DNA of 64,000 bases. Source: Actinomycetota bacterium (lineage in GTDB: Bacteria; Actinomycetota; Geothermincolia; Geothermincolales; RBG-13-55-18). The stretch spans positions 1 to 64,000 of the forward strand of contig JABLXL010000017.1 in the NCBI GenBank assembly GCA_013178005.1, written 5' to 3'. The stretch's first letter is position 1. Each line of letters opens with the position of its first letter. The notes beneath the pieces are model-generated. The model saw only the letters and a list, made by a program, of their open reading frames with translations. It was not told where the DNA came from and did no database searches. The translations under genes and the position numbers were made by a program. Shown here piece after piece: positions 1-10,689 of this stretch.

Positions 1-9
1 GGGAACCGC

Positions 10-1200
10 TTAACTCTCGCGCCCCGAGGCGAGGCAGCGCAGGGGCCTGCGGTGAACGACCTCCGCGAAGCACTTGTTGCACGACGTGCAGGAGGCCGCC
101 GACGCCTTTCCTTCCCTGAACTTCCTCACCAGCGACGGCTCCCTGACCAGGGGACGGCTGAGGGCCACGAAATCCGCCCTGCCACTCTCCACCACTTCCT
201 CCATATGCTCCAGGCGGCGCAGCCCGCCCACCAGGATGAAGGGCACCTCCCCGATGGCCGGCTTGATGGTCTCCGCGTCCCGGAGGTTGTAGCCTTCCTC
301 GAAATCGAATTTCCCCACCATGCGTCGGAATACCACCCAAGCCGCCGGTTTCTGCCAGGCCGGCAAGTCGCGCACCAGCTCCTTCACCGGCACGTCGCCT
401 CGCCAGATATGCCAGCCCGAATAGGTGGTGCATCCCGAGGCGATCTCGAGGGCGTCGATGCCAGCCTCCGCCATCCAGGCCGCGTACCGGGCCGCGAGGG
501 GCGTGGTCATGCCGTAGCCGGGAGCGTAATCGTTGGCCGTTAGCTTGACGGTCAGGGCCATCCCCGGCGAGAGGTTCTCCTTCACCTCCCGGATCACCTC
601 CCGCACGATGCGAAATCGCTTTTCGTCGCTCCCGCCCCAGTCATCGTCCCTGCGGTTGAAGAAAGGGGAGAGGAACTCGTTGAGCAGGTACCCTCCGGAG
701 GCGGCGAGGTGCACTCCGTCCGCGCCGGCCTCCGCGGCCCGCCTCGCGGCGTCGCCGAAGGCGCGTACGGCCTCCCATATCTCCTCCTCGCTCATGGCCC
801 TGGCGCGGTTGAGGTACATGGGGTTGAAGCCCGTGCGCGACGGGGCGAGGGGAGGGCGCCCTATGGTCTGGCGGTTGGTCTGGGCTCCCGCGTGAAGGAG
901 CTGGAAGAAGATCTTTGCCCCCTGTTCATGTACCGCGTCGACCAGCTTCCTCAGCCCGGGAACCATCGCGTCGTCGTGGATCCCGATGGCGCGTCCGGGC
1001 ACGTTTCCCAGGGGATGCACGATCATGATGCCGGGGATGATCAGCCCCACCTCCTCTCGCGCCAGGCGAGCGTAACGGCGCAGCAGCAGGTCCGATACCC
1101 TGCCGTCCTCCTCCGCCATGGCCTCGTAGGTGGCGGCGTGAACGAAGCGGTTTTTAATCTCCACCTCGCCTATATTGCAGGGTGTAAAAAGCACAGACAT
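10..1200 (-). CDS. NADH:flavin oxidoreductase, Old Yellow Enzyme family
   Basis: FMN-dependent TIM-barrel reductase of the OYE/2,4-dienoyl-CoA reductase group, about 396 aa. The N-terminus (LFTPCNIGEVEIKNRFVHA) and the HAGAQTN stretch are typical of the family. Near the C-terminus four cysteines spaced C-x2-C-x3-C-x11-C match the 4Fe-4S motif of dienoyl-CoA reductase-type members, but the C-terminal FAD/NAD domain of full-length FadH is absent. I start at ATG 1200 because GGAGGTTTGAG lies directly upstream; an in-frame extension to 1284 has no ribosome site. It is followed on the same strand by an acyl-CoA dehydrogenase after a 260-bp gap. A role in reducing enoyl-type intermediates is inferred; the substrate cannot be read from sequence. 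Confidence 0.9.
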   Translation of the reverse strand: MSVLFTPCNIGEVEIKNRFVHAATYEAMAEEDGRVSDLLLRRYARLAREEVGLIIPGIMIVHPLGNVPGRAIGIHDDAMVPGLRKLVDAVHEQGAKIFFQLLHAGAQTNRQTIGRPPLAPSRTGFNPMYLNRARAMSEEEIWEAVRAFGDAARRAAEAGADGVHLAASGGYLLNEFLSPFFNRRDDDWGGSDEKRFRIVREVIREVKENLSPGMALTVKLTANDYAPGYGMTTPLAARYAAWMAEAGIDALEIASGCTTYSGWHIWRGDVPVKELVRDLPAWQKPAAWVVFRRMVGKFDFEEGYNLRDAETIKPAIGEVPFILVGGLRRLEHMEEVVESGRADFVALSRPLVREPSLVRKFREGKASAASCTSCNKCFAEVVHRRPLRCLASGRES

Positions 1201-1460
1201 CTCAAACCTCCTTGTCCTGGTGCCTTTACCTGGGTATGCCGTGGCCACTCGCCGAGCATGCTGGCGGGAGACGACTGATGCCAAGAAGACGTCGGCATAC
1301 TCTCGAGGTGATAGTCCGGAAACCTCGTGGTATCGCTAATGGCGGTGCACACAGGCCGCCACCAGCGTGTTTTTCCGCCAGCGCCGGCGCTTCCCATTCC
1401 CTTATGGAAAGCCTGCCGCCTTGCGGCTGGTGGTATGCACGACATCTCGCTCTCCTTATC

Positions 1461-2921
1461 TCAACGCGGCGAGGGCAGCTCGACCCTGAGGCCGCCCCCC
1501 ACCTCGATTTCGTAATAGGTGAGGCGGTTCAACTGGTTGGTGCCCTCGTAGATCTGGGTGACCTTGGCGTCCCGGTAGCACTTCTCGACCCAGCGCCTCT
1601 CCTCTCCGCCGTCGGTTCCCATGAGCTCCAGGGCCCGCGAGGCCACCGCCACCGCGTTGTCGGTGCAGGCGAATTTCGCCAGCGAGGCCAGGGCGAGGAG
1701 CCTGGTCATGTCGTCCTCGCTCACCAGCATCCGCAGCAGGCGCGCGGACATGGCCTTACCATGTCGCGAGTGGAGGAAAGACTGGTAGGGCCTGGAAATG
1801 CGCACTTCCCTGGGCAGGGCGAAAATGGCCTTCATCAACGGGTTGACCAGGAGTTTTCCGAAAACGGCGTCGCCTGCCAGGCTGTGGTTCAGGACCAGTC
1901 CCCGCGATTCCTGGATCGAGGCCGCCATGTCCGCCACCGCCATCTGGATGCGCGGCTCGTCGATGGGCCTGGAGCCGTTGCGGCGCGTCCTCGCCCAGGC
2001 CAGGAAATGGCGGCAGACGCCGCGCGCGATACCCGTTCCCACCGCGCCCACCGGGCCGCGCGAGGCGGCCATGATCATGAGAATGCCGGTGGACATCCCG
2101 TCCCCCTCGTAGCCCATGACGTTGGTGTCGGGGACGAAGACGTTCTCGAAGAGGACCTCGGCGGCGTGGCAGGCCCGTTGCCCCATCTTGCGTTCCACCC
2201 TGGGAACCGAAAAGCCCTCCATGTCCCGGTGCACCAGGAAGACGGTCCATGTCTCCAGGGGACGGTTGCGGTCCGTGGCGGCGCAGACGGTGAGGTATCT
2301 CGCCTCCTTACCACCCGATATGAAGCACTTGCGGCCGTTGAGGAGGTAGCCGCCCTTGACCTTTCTTGCCTCCATGCCGAGGCGGGCATGGGCGAGGAAA
2401 TGTGGCTCCTCCACGTCGGTTCCGGCGGAGGGCTCGGTTATGGCATAGGCCATTAGCACCGGCTCGCCTTTTTTCTCCCCCTCGAGCATCTCGTGCAGCA
2501 CGGTGTCCCAGTGGGGCATGCCGCCGGGAGTCAGCATGGGGGAGGCCCCCAGGCTGGTGGCGGCGATCATGTTCCCTATCCCCGCGCACGCCGAGCACAG
2601 CTCCTCGAAGGCCAGGGCTCCCGCGGTGAGCATGTATTTCCCCGCCAGCCCCCCAAGCACGGTGGGGATGACCAGGCTGAAGAGGCGGTACCTGCACGCC
2701 GAGCGGGCCAGGTCCCAGTCGAAGTAGTCGGGCTCCATCTCCACGCGTTCGTCGATCTCCAGGGCCTTGGGCTCCGCGTGCAGGCGGTTGAACTCCGCGC
2801 AGTTCTCGACGATACGCAGGATCTCGGCCACGCCGCCGGGATCGTGCTTGCGCATGCTCTCCAGGACCGGCACTTCCCGCAACAGCCGGAGGCTTACCTC
2901 GCCCAACGGTTCTTCCCGCAT
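1461..2921 (-). CDS. acyl-CoA dehydrogenase
   Basis: FAD-dependent acyl-CoA dehydrogenase of 486 aa, longer than the usual 380-400. It shows the FAD/substrate loop AYAITEPSAGTDVEEP, the middle beta-domain, and the C-terminal IYEGTNQ signature whose Glu is the expected catalytic base. The extra length is in an N-terminal helical extension of about 60 residues. ATG 2921 is preceded by GGGGGAAGGAAG. It would introduce the alpha-beta double bond in beta-oxidation, passing electrons to ETF, but no etfAB genes are in the window. The neighbouring OYE-type reductase on the same strand and the mutase/decarboxylase locus further right suggest a fatty or branched acyl-CoA substrate; this is inference. 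Confidence 0.92.
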   Translation of the reverse strand: MREEPLGEVSLRLLREVPVLESMRKHDPGGVAEILRIVENCAEFNRLHAEPKALEIDERVEMEPDYFDWDLARSACRYRLFSLVIPTVLGGLAGKYMLTAGALAFEELCSACAGIGNMIAATSLGASPMLTPGGMPHWDTVLHEMLEGEKKGEPVLMAYAITEPSAGTDVEEPHFLAHARLGMEARKVKGGYLLNGRKCFISGGKEARYLTVCAATDRNRPLETWTVFLVHRDMEGFSVPRVERKMGQRACHAAEVLFENVFVPDTNVMGYEGDGMSTGILMIMAASRGPVGAVGTGIARGVCRHFLAWARTRRNGSRPIDEPRIQMAVADMAASIQESRGLVLNHSLAGDAVFGKLLVNPLMKAIFALPREVRISRPYQSFLHSRHGKAMSARLLRMLVSEDDMTRLLALASLAKFACTDNAVAVASRALELMGTDGGEERRWVEKCYRDAKVTQIYEGTNQLNRLTYYEIEVGGGLRVELPSPR

Positions 2922-3572
2922 CTTCCTTCCCCCTGTCTAGGCGAATTGCTTGACCGTTATAAAACCTGTAGCCGGCCCTCGCCTCACCTTCGTTTCGTGG
3001 CGGAGATGTGAAACCGTTCCCCTGGGGCGGTCGACGGATAAGGCGAGGAGAGGGCCTGTTATTGCGCGTGGACCCGTTAAGGCAACATCCGGGTACGACG
3101 GGGTGGAATCCGTGATCCACAGGGCGCCGATCGATGTTGCCGCTCGGGGCATGCCATGTCTCCAAGACGCGCCGTGCGTGGAGAAACAGGAAAGCGGGAA
3201 GGGCGACGAGGCGCCTCCGTGTTCGCCTGCGGGAAACATCGCCGAAGAACCATCCCCCCTGTCGAACCCCTCCTGGGAGCTATTCTACCACAGGGAAATC
3301 GCGAAAAACCTTCCCCGATGGAAAGCGCCCGACAAGAGGTCGGGGTTTTCGGAATCCGCGGAGCTTTCTTGCCGCGACCTGTAAGGAGGTGTCTCATAGA
3401 GAGGAGATGAGGACCGGGCACGAGAGACGTTGGCTTCACGGCGGGCGGGGGTCGGGAATCGGGAAGCGGTGAAGGATGTAGCCGGTTTTACCGAGAATAG
3501 AATTAATGAGCGAATAAGGGCAAAAGGCCCATCTCCCCTTGTGGGGGGACCGTTACGGGGGAGGGGTTGCGT
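2922..3572. other. intergenic region, no gene seen
   Basis: About 650 bp between divergently oriented genes. Frames here have poor codon use and no ribosome site. The last bases before 3573 carry a G-rich ribosome site (GGGGGAGGGG) for the next gene. No tRNA, riboswitch or clear promoter was recognised. Confidence 0.5.
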
Positions 3573-4697
3573 ATGGTCGAGACCTGCACGGCGTGTGGCG
3601 TCCCCCTCATGGTTAGCAGGGAACTCAACTGGGAAGCCAACGGGGTCATCTCCCTGACCGCGTCTCCGCGCAACCGCATGGTGTTCTTCGAGTCCGAGAC
3701 CATCGACCACGTTTTCCGGGGCATCGAGGAACTTATCGGCGTGCCCATCGAGCGCATCGTCATAGAGAGCAGGAGCCGAGAGACCAGGCGATACATCGAG
3801 AGGGCCTTTCCGCCGGAGGTGCGCAGGATAATCGACGGCTCGGAGTCAGGCCTGGAAGGGCGCATGGCGAAGATGTCACCAGAGGAGCGCGAGACGCTGC
3901 TGGCCACCATGAGGGCCATCACCGGCAGCATTATCGACATCGCCAAAAATTACGGTTACGGCGAGCAGATATTGAGCGAGCTGTGGGAGCAGGGAGCTGA
4001 TTTCCCCTGGCGGGTGCAGCGAGTGCGCAATCCCTATTCGGTCCTTTTCTTCGTCGCGGACAACCTGGGCTCGGTGGAGGCTTTCGAGGGCATAGAGATG
4101 CAGGCGAGGTACGAGAAAACGGGCGAGGACACCTACCGTTCCGAGGTGTTTCCAGGGGAGCATGCGCTGGAGCTAAGGGAGCGACTCAAGCGCAGGCGAT
4201 ATGACTTCAAGCCCGGCGACGTTCACTACGAGCGCTGCCCGCAGTGCGGCATACCCATGGCGGTGGCCGGCCGCAAATGGGACGTCGAGGCGGGCACCAT
4301 CGTCGATCCGGGGACGGGGAGGAGGATGGCCATCTTCGGCCCCTTCTCGGCCGACGCCGTCTTCGACGACCTGGAATCGGAGTTGGGTGAGGCCATACCG
4401 GAGACGGTGATCGAGGCCACCCGGCGGTACATCAGGTCGGCCTGGAACACCGAGAACTGGAACCGCGACGGCTTGACTTTCCAGCAGATGATCGCCGTGC
4501 GTGGCCTGGGCTACCTGGCCCGCTTTGAAGGCGACCGGCATGGCCTGGAGATGCTGGTCCAGAACGCATGCCTGCACCTGCCCATGGTGGGGACGGTGCA
4601 GGCCCTGGTGGAGATGGCCTACCGGGTCGAAGCCTCGACCTGCGAGTGGGAACTCGCGGACGACGGGGACCTTTCCATCGCCGTGAAGGTGAAATAG
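3573..4697 (+). CDS. unknown protein with duplicated CxxC domain, tandem paralog 1
   Basis: Not a family I can name; about 374 aa. The protein contains two related units of roughly 75 residues. Each opens with CxxCG-x-P (CTACGVP near residue 5, CPQCGIP near 225) and continues with a W...G.I...RM stretch and an (I/L)EELIG..IE or LESELGEAIPE helix ending in an Arg/Tyr-rich segment. The final 45 residues (NACLHLPMVGTVQALVE then DDGDLSI) loosely recall the end of V4R/4VR sensor domains but lack their cysteines. ATG 3573 follows GGGGGAGGGG by six bases; TTG 3567 is possible. It is the first of two full paralogs and one fragment in tandem. The function is unknown; small-ligand or metal binding is only a guess from the CxxC pairs. 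Confidence 0.75.
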   Translation: MVETCTACGVPLMVSRELNWEANGVISLTASPRNRMVFFESETIDHVFRGIEELIGVPIERIVIESRSRETRRYIERAFPPEVRRIIDGSESGLEGRMAKMSPEERETLLATMRAITGSIIDIAKNYGYGEQILSELWEQGADFPWRVQRVRNPYSVLFFVADNLGSVEAFEGIEMQARYEKTGEDTYRSEVFPGEHALELRERLKRRRYDFKPGDVHYERCPQCGIPMAVAGRKWDVEAGTIVDPGTGRRMAIFGPFSADAVFDDLESELGEAIPETVIEATRRYIRSAWNTENWNRDGLTFQQMIAVRGLGYLARFEGDRHGLEMLVQNACLHLPMVGTVQALVEMAYRVEASTCEWELADDGDLSIAVKVK

Positions 4698-4858
4698 GAA
4701 AGACCGACCTTCACCCCAGCCTCAAGTGCATGGCCCGTAAAGGCGAAAATGGTAAGGAAGCTCGCGGACGACGGGGACCTTTCCATCGCCGTGAAGGTGA
4801 AATAGGAAAGACCGACCTTCACCCCAGCCTCAAGTGCATGGCCCGTAAAGGCGAAAAT
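4653..4858 (+). repeat. 98-bp tandem duplication of a gene 3' end
   Basis: Bases 4653-4750 and 4761-4858 are near-identical direct copies offset by 108 bp. The unit contains the last codons of the upstream gene (through its TAG) plus about 53 bp of downstream DNA. The second copy therefore carries an orphan gene tail with stop codon, lying between the two paralogs. Confidence 0.9.
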
Positions 4859-4907
4859 AATAATTGTATGATTGGTGTGTCCATGCCAGAGGTTGAAGGA
4901 GGCGGCG

Positions 4908-6038
4908 TTGCCGGGAGTTGAGGTGTGCGAGCGGTGCGGAGTGCCGCTCATGATCTCCCGTGAGCTCGAGTGGGGAAACAACGGGGTCATAACCCTCAAG
5001 CGGTCTCCGCAAAACCGCATGATCCTGTACGAGTCGCGGGTCATCGACAACCTTTTTCGGGGCATCGAGGAGCTCATTGGAATCCCCATTGAGCATATCG
5101 TCATCGAGAGCCGCAGGCGGGAGGTTAGGAAGTATATAGAGCGGTCCTTGACGCCGGAGGTCCGGGAGTTGTTCGCGCGCTCGCGAGGCGGCCTGGGGCA
5201 GAGCCGGGACGGCGCCGGCGACGGAGAGGCGGAGAATCTCAGGGAAACCGTGAAGGCGGTGACGCGGAACATCATCGAGATCGGCAGGATCTACGGCTAC
5301 GGGGATTCGAGGCCGAGCGACCTCTGGGAGAAAGGAGACCCGTTCCCCTGGCGCGCCAACATCGTGCGCGACCCATACTCGATCCCCTTTTGGGCGGCTG
5401 ACGCCCTGGGATCCAACGAGGCCACCGAGGGGATAGAGCAGTGGGTGCGCTACGAGCACCTGGGAGACGACACCTACCTTTTCGTCACTTATCCATCGGA
5501 GCATCCCGTGGAGTTGAAGGAAAGGTTGAAAAGGAAAAAATATCCATTCAAGCCGGGAAATATCGTTTTCGAGAGATGCGATGGCTGCAGCCTGCCGGTG
5601 GAGGTCGGCCGGTACGAATGGAGGCCGGACCAGGGCGTCATCATGGACCCCGATTACGGCTGGAGAATGGCCGTCTACGGGCCTTCCGCCCTGGAGGCGG
5701 TGCTTGACGACCTCGAAGCCGAGCTGGGGAACGAGATCCCGGCCGCGGTGATCGAGGCCGAGAGGAGGTTCGTCAAGGACCGGGCGAGGAAACGCGACTG
5801 GAGGAGGGGAGGGCTCACCTTCAACCGTCTTTCGGCGTTGCGGGGGATGGGAAATATAACCAGTTTCGAGGCCGACGAGCGCCGCCTCTCCCTGACCATC
5901 GAGAACCCCTGCCTGAACCTGCTATTGGTGGGCATGGCGCAGGCCATCTACGAGCTGGCCTTGGGCATGGAGCGCTCCAGGTACGAATTCCACGTCGCGG
6001 ACGACGGAGACCTCACCATAGAGGTGCGGGCCGATTAA
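4908..6038 (+). CDS. unknown protein with duplicated CxxC domain, tandem paralog 2
   Basis: Paralog of the upstream gene along its whole length, about 376 aa, with the same two-unit plan (CERCGVPLM near the start, CDGCSLPVEV near the middle) and the same C-terminal NPCLNLLLVGMAQAIYEL / DDGDLTIEV tail. TTG 4908 is chosen because AAGGAGG lies five bases upstream and the protein then aligns with paralog 1; an earlier TTG at 4872 lacks a ribosome site. The middle linker differs most between the paralogs (Ala/Arg/Gly-rich here). The function is unknown. Conservation of both CxxC pairs argues for metal binding or a structural zinc in each half. Confidence 0.75.
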   Translation: MPGVEVCERCGVPLMISRELEWGNNGVITLKRSPQNRMILYESRVIDNLFRGIEELIGIPIEHIVIESRRREVRKYIERSLTPEVRELFARSRGGLGQSRDGAGDGEAENLRETVKAVTRNIIEIGRIYGYGDSRPSDLWEKGDPFPWRANIVRDPYSIPFWAADALGSNEATEGIEQWVRYEHLGDDTYLFVTYPSEHPVELKERLKRKKYPFKPGNIVFERCDGCSLPVEVGRYEWRPDQGVIMDPDYGWRMAVYGPSALEAVLDDLEAELGNEIPAAVIEAERRFVKDRARKRDWRRGGLTFNRLSALRGMGNITSFEADERRLSLTIENPCLNLLLVGMAQAIYELALGMERSRYEFHVADDGDLTIEVRAD

Positions 6039-6059
6039 CAGCCCCTCGCCCCAAGGCCG

Positions 6060-6305
6060 TTGCCGCCCCGGCGATATACACACATCGCGATTTGGCTCAT
6101 GGTTGAAGGGAGAGGCGGTGGAGGAGGTTTCCCTCTACGAGGAATTGAGGGGAGGCTCGAGATACACATCGAGAACGCGTGCCTTCCCTTCATGCTCGTG
6201 GGCATGGCCAAGGGGCTGTACGAGCTGCTCCTGGACAAGGAGAGCTCGCGGCACAAGTGGGAATTCCTGCCGGACGGAGACCTCCACATCTCCCTCTATG
6301 AATGA
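6060..6305 (+). pseudogene. truncated third paralog (C-terminal remnant)
   Basis: The last 50 codons (IENACLPFMLVGMAKGLYEL ... LPDGDLHISLY) match the C-terminal module of the two upstream paralogs. Everything N-terminal of it, including both CxxC units, is missing and replaced by a Gly-rich stretch. Translation could start near 6060 or at a later codon, but no convincing ribosome site decides. Most likely a decayed copy; expression as a short stand-alone module cannot be excluded. Confidence 0.6.
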
Positions 6306-7198
6306 GTCTCGCCGGGCTCCCCGGCACCTCCCGCCCAGGCGCGGCGTATGACCATGGCGCCGGCGGCGATGATGAGGACGCCCCCGGCAAGGTCCTGCCA
6401 GCCGGGATGTTCGCCCAGGAAGATAAGGCCGAAGACTACGGAGCTCAAGGGCTCGAGGTAGGCGATTATCCCCACGTGTTGGGCCTTCACCTTCTTCACG
6501 GCATGGACGTACACCAGCCCCGCGAACGCCGTGTGCACCGTGCCCAGGACGATGAGCGAAACCCACCCGCCCGTGGACACCTGGAAGTCCCGGAAGGCGC
6601 AGAAGGGGAGAAGCAGCAAAGCGTTCACCCCAGTCTGGTACAGGGTGATGGTGAGCGTAGGGGTATCCCGGCGCAGCTTCTTGAGGATGACGAGCAGCAA
6701 GGCGTAGCTGACCGCGGCCGTCAGGGCGTACAGGATGCCGGGCCCGTTGAGCGCAGTGCCCCCATCCTGGCCCGTAAGGGCGATGAGGAACATCCCGGCG
6801 ACGGCGAGCGCCAGGGCTACGATAGTGGTCCCCTCCAGCCTTTCCCCCAGCAGCATGGGGGCCAGAAGGGCCACGAAGACCGGGGCGAGGTAGGTGATGA
6901 ATTCCGCGTCCCCGATGGAGAGGTTGTTCAGCGCCTTCATGAAGATGACCCAGTGGAAGGCGAGGAGGGCGCCGCTGGCGACCAGGAGGAAGGGATGCTT
7001 CCCGGGCCGGAACTGTTCCCGTTTCCCGCTCGCGTAAACGACCAGGGTGAGGAAGCAGAGGCTGATGATGGAGCGGATGAAGACCACGAAGTGTTCCCTG
7101 CCCGGTAGATCGATCCAGCGCAGGAAAACCCCCACCGATCCCCAAAGGACGGCCGCGCCCGCGATGAGCAGGTAGTCGATCTTGCCGCTGGAGTCCAC
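6296..7198 (-). CDS. DMT superfamily permease (EamA domains)
   Basis: About 300 aa with ten hydrophobic segments in two EamA halves; the AAVLWGSVGVFLRW opening and the PLSSVVFGLIFLGEHPG motif near the end are typical of the drug/metabolite transporter family. GTG 7198 is preferred because AGAGGAG is eight bases upstream and the membrane domain begins shortly after; an in-frame TTG at 7246 adds 16 residues. It sits in the inner membrane. The substrate is unknown, as is normal for this family. It overlaps the 3' end of the convergent fragment gene by 10 bp. Confidence 0.88.
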   Translation of the reverse strand: MDSSGKIDYLLIAGAAVLWGSVGVFLRWIDLPGREHFVVFIRSIISLCFLTLVVYASGKREQFRPGKHPFLLVASGALLAFHWVIFMKALNNLSIGDAEFITYLAPVFVALLAPMLLGERLEGTTIVALALAVAGMFLIALTGQDGGTALNGPGILYALTAAVSYALLLVILKKLRRDTPTLTITLYQTGVNALLLLPFCAFRDFQVSTGGWVSLIVLGTVHTAFAGLVYVHAVKKVKAQHVGIIAYLEPLSSVVFGLIFLGEHPGWQDLAGGVLIIAAGAMVIRRAWAGGAGEPGETHS

Positions 7199-7360
7199 CT
7201 GGGCCGCTCCTCTCTGGACGTGAACATGCCTCGTTTCCGCGATCAAGGCTATACCAAGCGGGCGAGGGAGGCAATTTCACCCTTTCCCGCCGTTGAATTT
7301 GCTTGTTTTGCCAGGATGGCGGGATGACCTTCCCGGTCGTAACGTGCGGAGCGGAAAACC

Positions 7361-7376
7361 CGCGCGCCGGCGCGCG
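7361..7376. terminator. perfect 16-bp GC palindrome, terminator-like
   Basis: CGCGCGCCGGCGCGCG is self-complementary and lies 34 bp downstream of the biotin carboxylase stop codon. There is only a short T stretch beside it, so factor-independent termination is plausible but not certain. Confidence 0.4.
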
Positions 7377-7409
7377 CGAAATCATTTAGGCATCGCCGTT
7401 GACGGCGGC

Positions 7410-8750
<1,341 letters not shown>

Positions 8751-8753
8751 CGC

Positions 8754-10592
8754 CTATCCTCCCAGGGGCTCGATCTCCATGATCACTTCGTCGTATTCCA
8801 CCCCCGCCCCGTGCTCGGCCAGGATGCGCTTCACGCGCCCCGCGGTGGGGGAGGGGATCTCGTTGAAGAGCTTCATCACCTCGATGAGGCAGAGCGTCTG
8901 GCCCTCCTCAACCTCGTCGCCTTCCTTGACGTAAGGCGGCGCCCCCGGGGAGGGCGTGGAATAGAAAGTGCCCACCATGGGAGAGCGCACCAGCACCAGC
9001 CCCAGCTCCTCGCGGGGCGCGGCGGCGCTCGCGCGGTGCGCAGCCGGGGAGGGCACGGCGGCCGTTTCCGCGTGGGCCGCGCCGCCTCCCAGGCTTACGG
9101 TTACGGAGAGGCCCTGCAGCGCCTGGCTCACCCCCTCGCTCACTACTGCGGCCAACCGGTCGGCGAGTTCCTCCAGGGAGGCTCCGTCCAGCAACATGCG
9201 CTCGCGCCGCTCCATGGCCTTCTGCGGCGCTTCTTCCTCGATCACCGGGTTCTTCCTCCACTGGAAGAACTTCAGGGCCACGTCGGGGAAGATGGCGTAG
9301 GAGATGTAGTCCTCCTCTTTCTCCACCAGCTCCGGGTCCAGTTCCCGCTTGGCCTTGGGCAGCTCTGGCTCCAGAAGGTCGGCGGGGCGGCAGGTGATGG
9401 GCTCCTCGCCCTTTAAGGCCTTGCGCTTGAGTTCCTCGCCTATGGGGCCGGCGGGACGCCCGTAGTATCCCTTGACATAATTCTCGATCTCGCGCGGGAT
9501 GATCTTGTAGCGTTCCCCCAGCAGGACGTTGAAGACCGCCTGGGTGCCCACCAGTTGGCTGGTGGGGGTCACCAGGGGCGGGTAGCCCATGTCCTTTCTC
9601 ACTATGGGGATCTCTTCCAGCACCTCCTCCATGCGGTCGAGGGCGTTCTGCTGCTCCAGCTGGGCGATGAGGTTAGTGGCCATTCCCCCGGGGATCTGGT
9701 GGGAGATGACGGTGACGTCGATGAGGGGTTGCTCCACCCCCATGAGCTTGCGGTTCTTGGACACCACCTCGAAATATTCCGACACGTCGCGGATGGCCTC
9801 GAAGTCGAGATCCGGCTCGTAGGGAGTGTCCTTGAGAGAGGCCAGCATGGATTCCACCGCCGGCTGGCTGGTGTAGAGGGACAGGGGCGCCGCCGCGCAG
9901 TCCACCACGTCCGCCCCCGCCTCGATGGCCTTGATATAGGAGTTGGAGGCCATTCCCGTGGAGGCGTGGCAGTGCAGCTGTATGGGCACCTCCACCGTCT
10001 CCTTGAGGCGGCGCACCAGGTCGTAGGCCACGTAGGGCGCCAGGATGCCCGACATGTCCTTGATGCAGATGGAGTCGGAGCCCATCTCCACCAGCTCCCT
10101 GGCCGTCTGCACGAAGTGCTCGATGTCGTGCACGGGGCTGATGGTGTAGCAGATGGTACCCTGGGCGTGGGCGCCCTCGCGCTTGGTGAACTCGATGGCC
10201 TTCTGCATGTTGCGGGTGTCGTTTAAGGCGTCGAAGATGCGGATGATGTCCATGCCCCCAGCTACGGTGCGCTTGATGAACTCCTCCAGCACGTCGTCGG
10301 CGAAGTTGCGGTAGGCCACGATGTTCTGCCCCCGCAGCAGCATCTGGATCTTGGTGCGCTTGAACTTCTCCCTTATGCGGTAGAGGCGGTCCCAGGGATC
10401 CTCGTTGAGATAGCGCATGCACACGTCGAAGGTGGCCCCTCCCCACACCTCCACCGAGTGGTATCCCACCTCGTCGATGCGTTCGGCGATGGGCAGGATA
10501 TCGGTGAGGCGCATGCGAGTGGCCCAAAGGGACTGGTGCGCGTCCCTCAAGGTGGTGTCGGTGATCCCGACCCGGCGTTTTTTATTTTCCAT
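8754..10592 (-). CDS. pycB: pyruvate carboxylase subunit B / oxaloacetate decarboxylase alpha-type, fused to biotin carrier
   Basis: About 612 aa. The N-terminal TIM-barrel carboxyltransferase (TDTTLRDAHQSLWATRMR; metal ligands in the LHCHAS region; IKDMSG) is of the PycB/OadA type and acts on pyruvate/oxaloacetate. After an Ala/Glu-rich linker the C-terminal 75 residues form a biotin carrier reading RSPMVGTFYSTPSPGAPPY and EVMKLFNE, closer to AccB of acetyl-CoA carboxylase than to the usual OadA carrier. The biotinyl Lys is the K of EVMKL. ATG 10592 is favoured (GAGGGG five bases upstream); GTG 10598 is possible. No oadB/oadG membrane partners are present, so a soluble anaplerotic carboxylase is the best call. 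Confidence 0.88.
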   Translation of the reverse strand: MENKKRRVGITDTTLRDAHQSLWATRMRLTDILPIAERIDEVGYHSVEVWGGATFDVCMRYLNEDPWDRLYRIREKFKRTKIQMLLRGQNIVAYRNFADDVLEEFIKRTVAGGMDIIRIFDALNDTRNMQKAIEFTKREGAHAQGTICYTISPVHDIEHFVQTARELVEMGSDSICIKDMSGILAPYVAYDLVRRLKETVEVPIQLHCHASTGMASNSYIKAIEAGADVVDCAAAPLSLYTSQPAVESMLASLKDTPYEPDLDFEAIRDVSEYFEVVSKNRKLMGVEQPLIDVTVISHQIPGGMATNLIAQLEQQNALDRMEEVLEEIPIVRKDMGYPPLVTPTSQLVGTQAVFNVLLGERYKIIPREIENYVKGYYGRPAGPIGEELKRKALKGEEPITCRPADLLEPELPKAKRELDPELVEKEEDYISYAIFPDVALKFFQWRKNPVIEEEAPQKAMERRERMLLDGASLEELADRLAAVVSEGVSQALQGLSVTVSLGGGAAHAETAAVPSPAAHRASAAAPREELGLVLVRSPMVGTFYSTPSPGAPPYVKEGDEVEEGQTLCLIEVMKLFNEIPSPTAGRVKRILAEHGAGVEYDEVIMEIEPLGG

Positions 10593-10689
10593 CTTCACCC
10601 CTCTGTCGCTTGTTCCGGGGTCCTTGGCGTCCTAGGCTGGTATGGCCATGATTTCGGCGATGGATGAACGGCTGATCTCGCGTGTCCGG

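Noticed and set aside
1201-1460. Minus-strand open frame covering the gap between the first two genes
   Set aside because: No ribosome site, biased composition and no motif; treated as intergenic.
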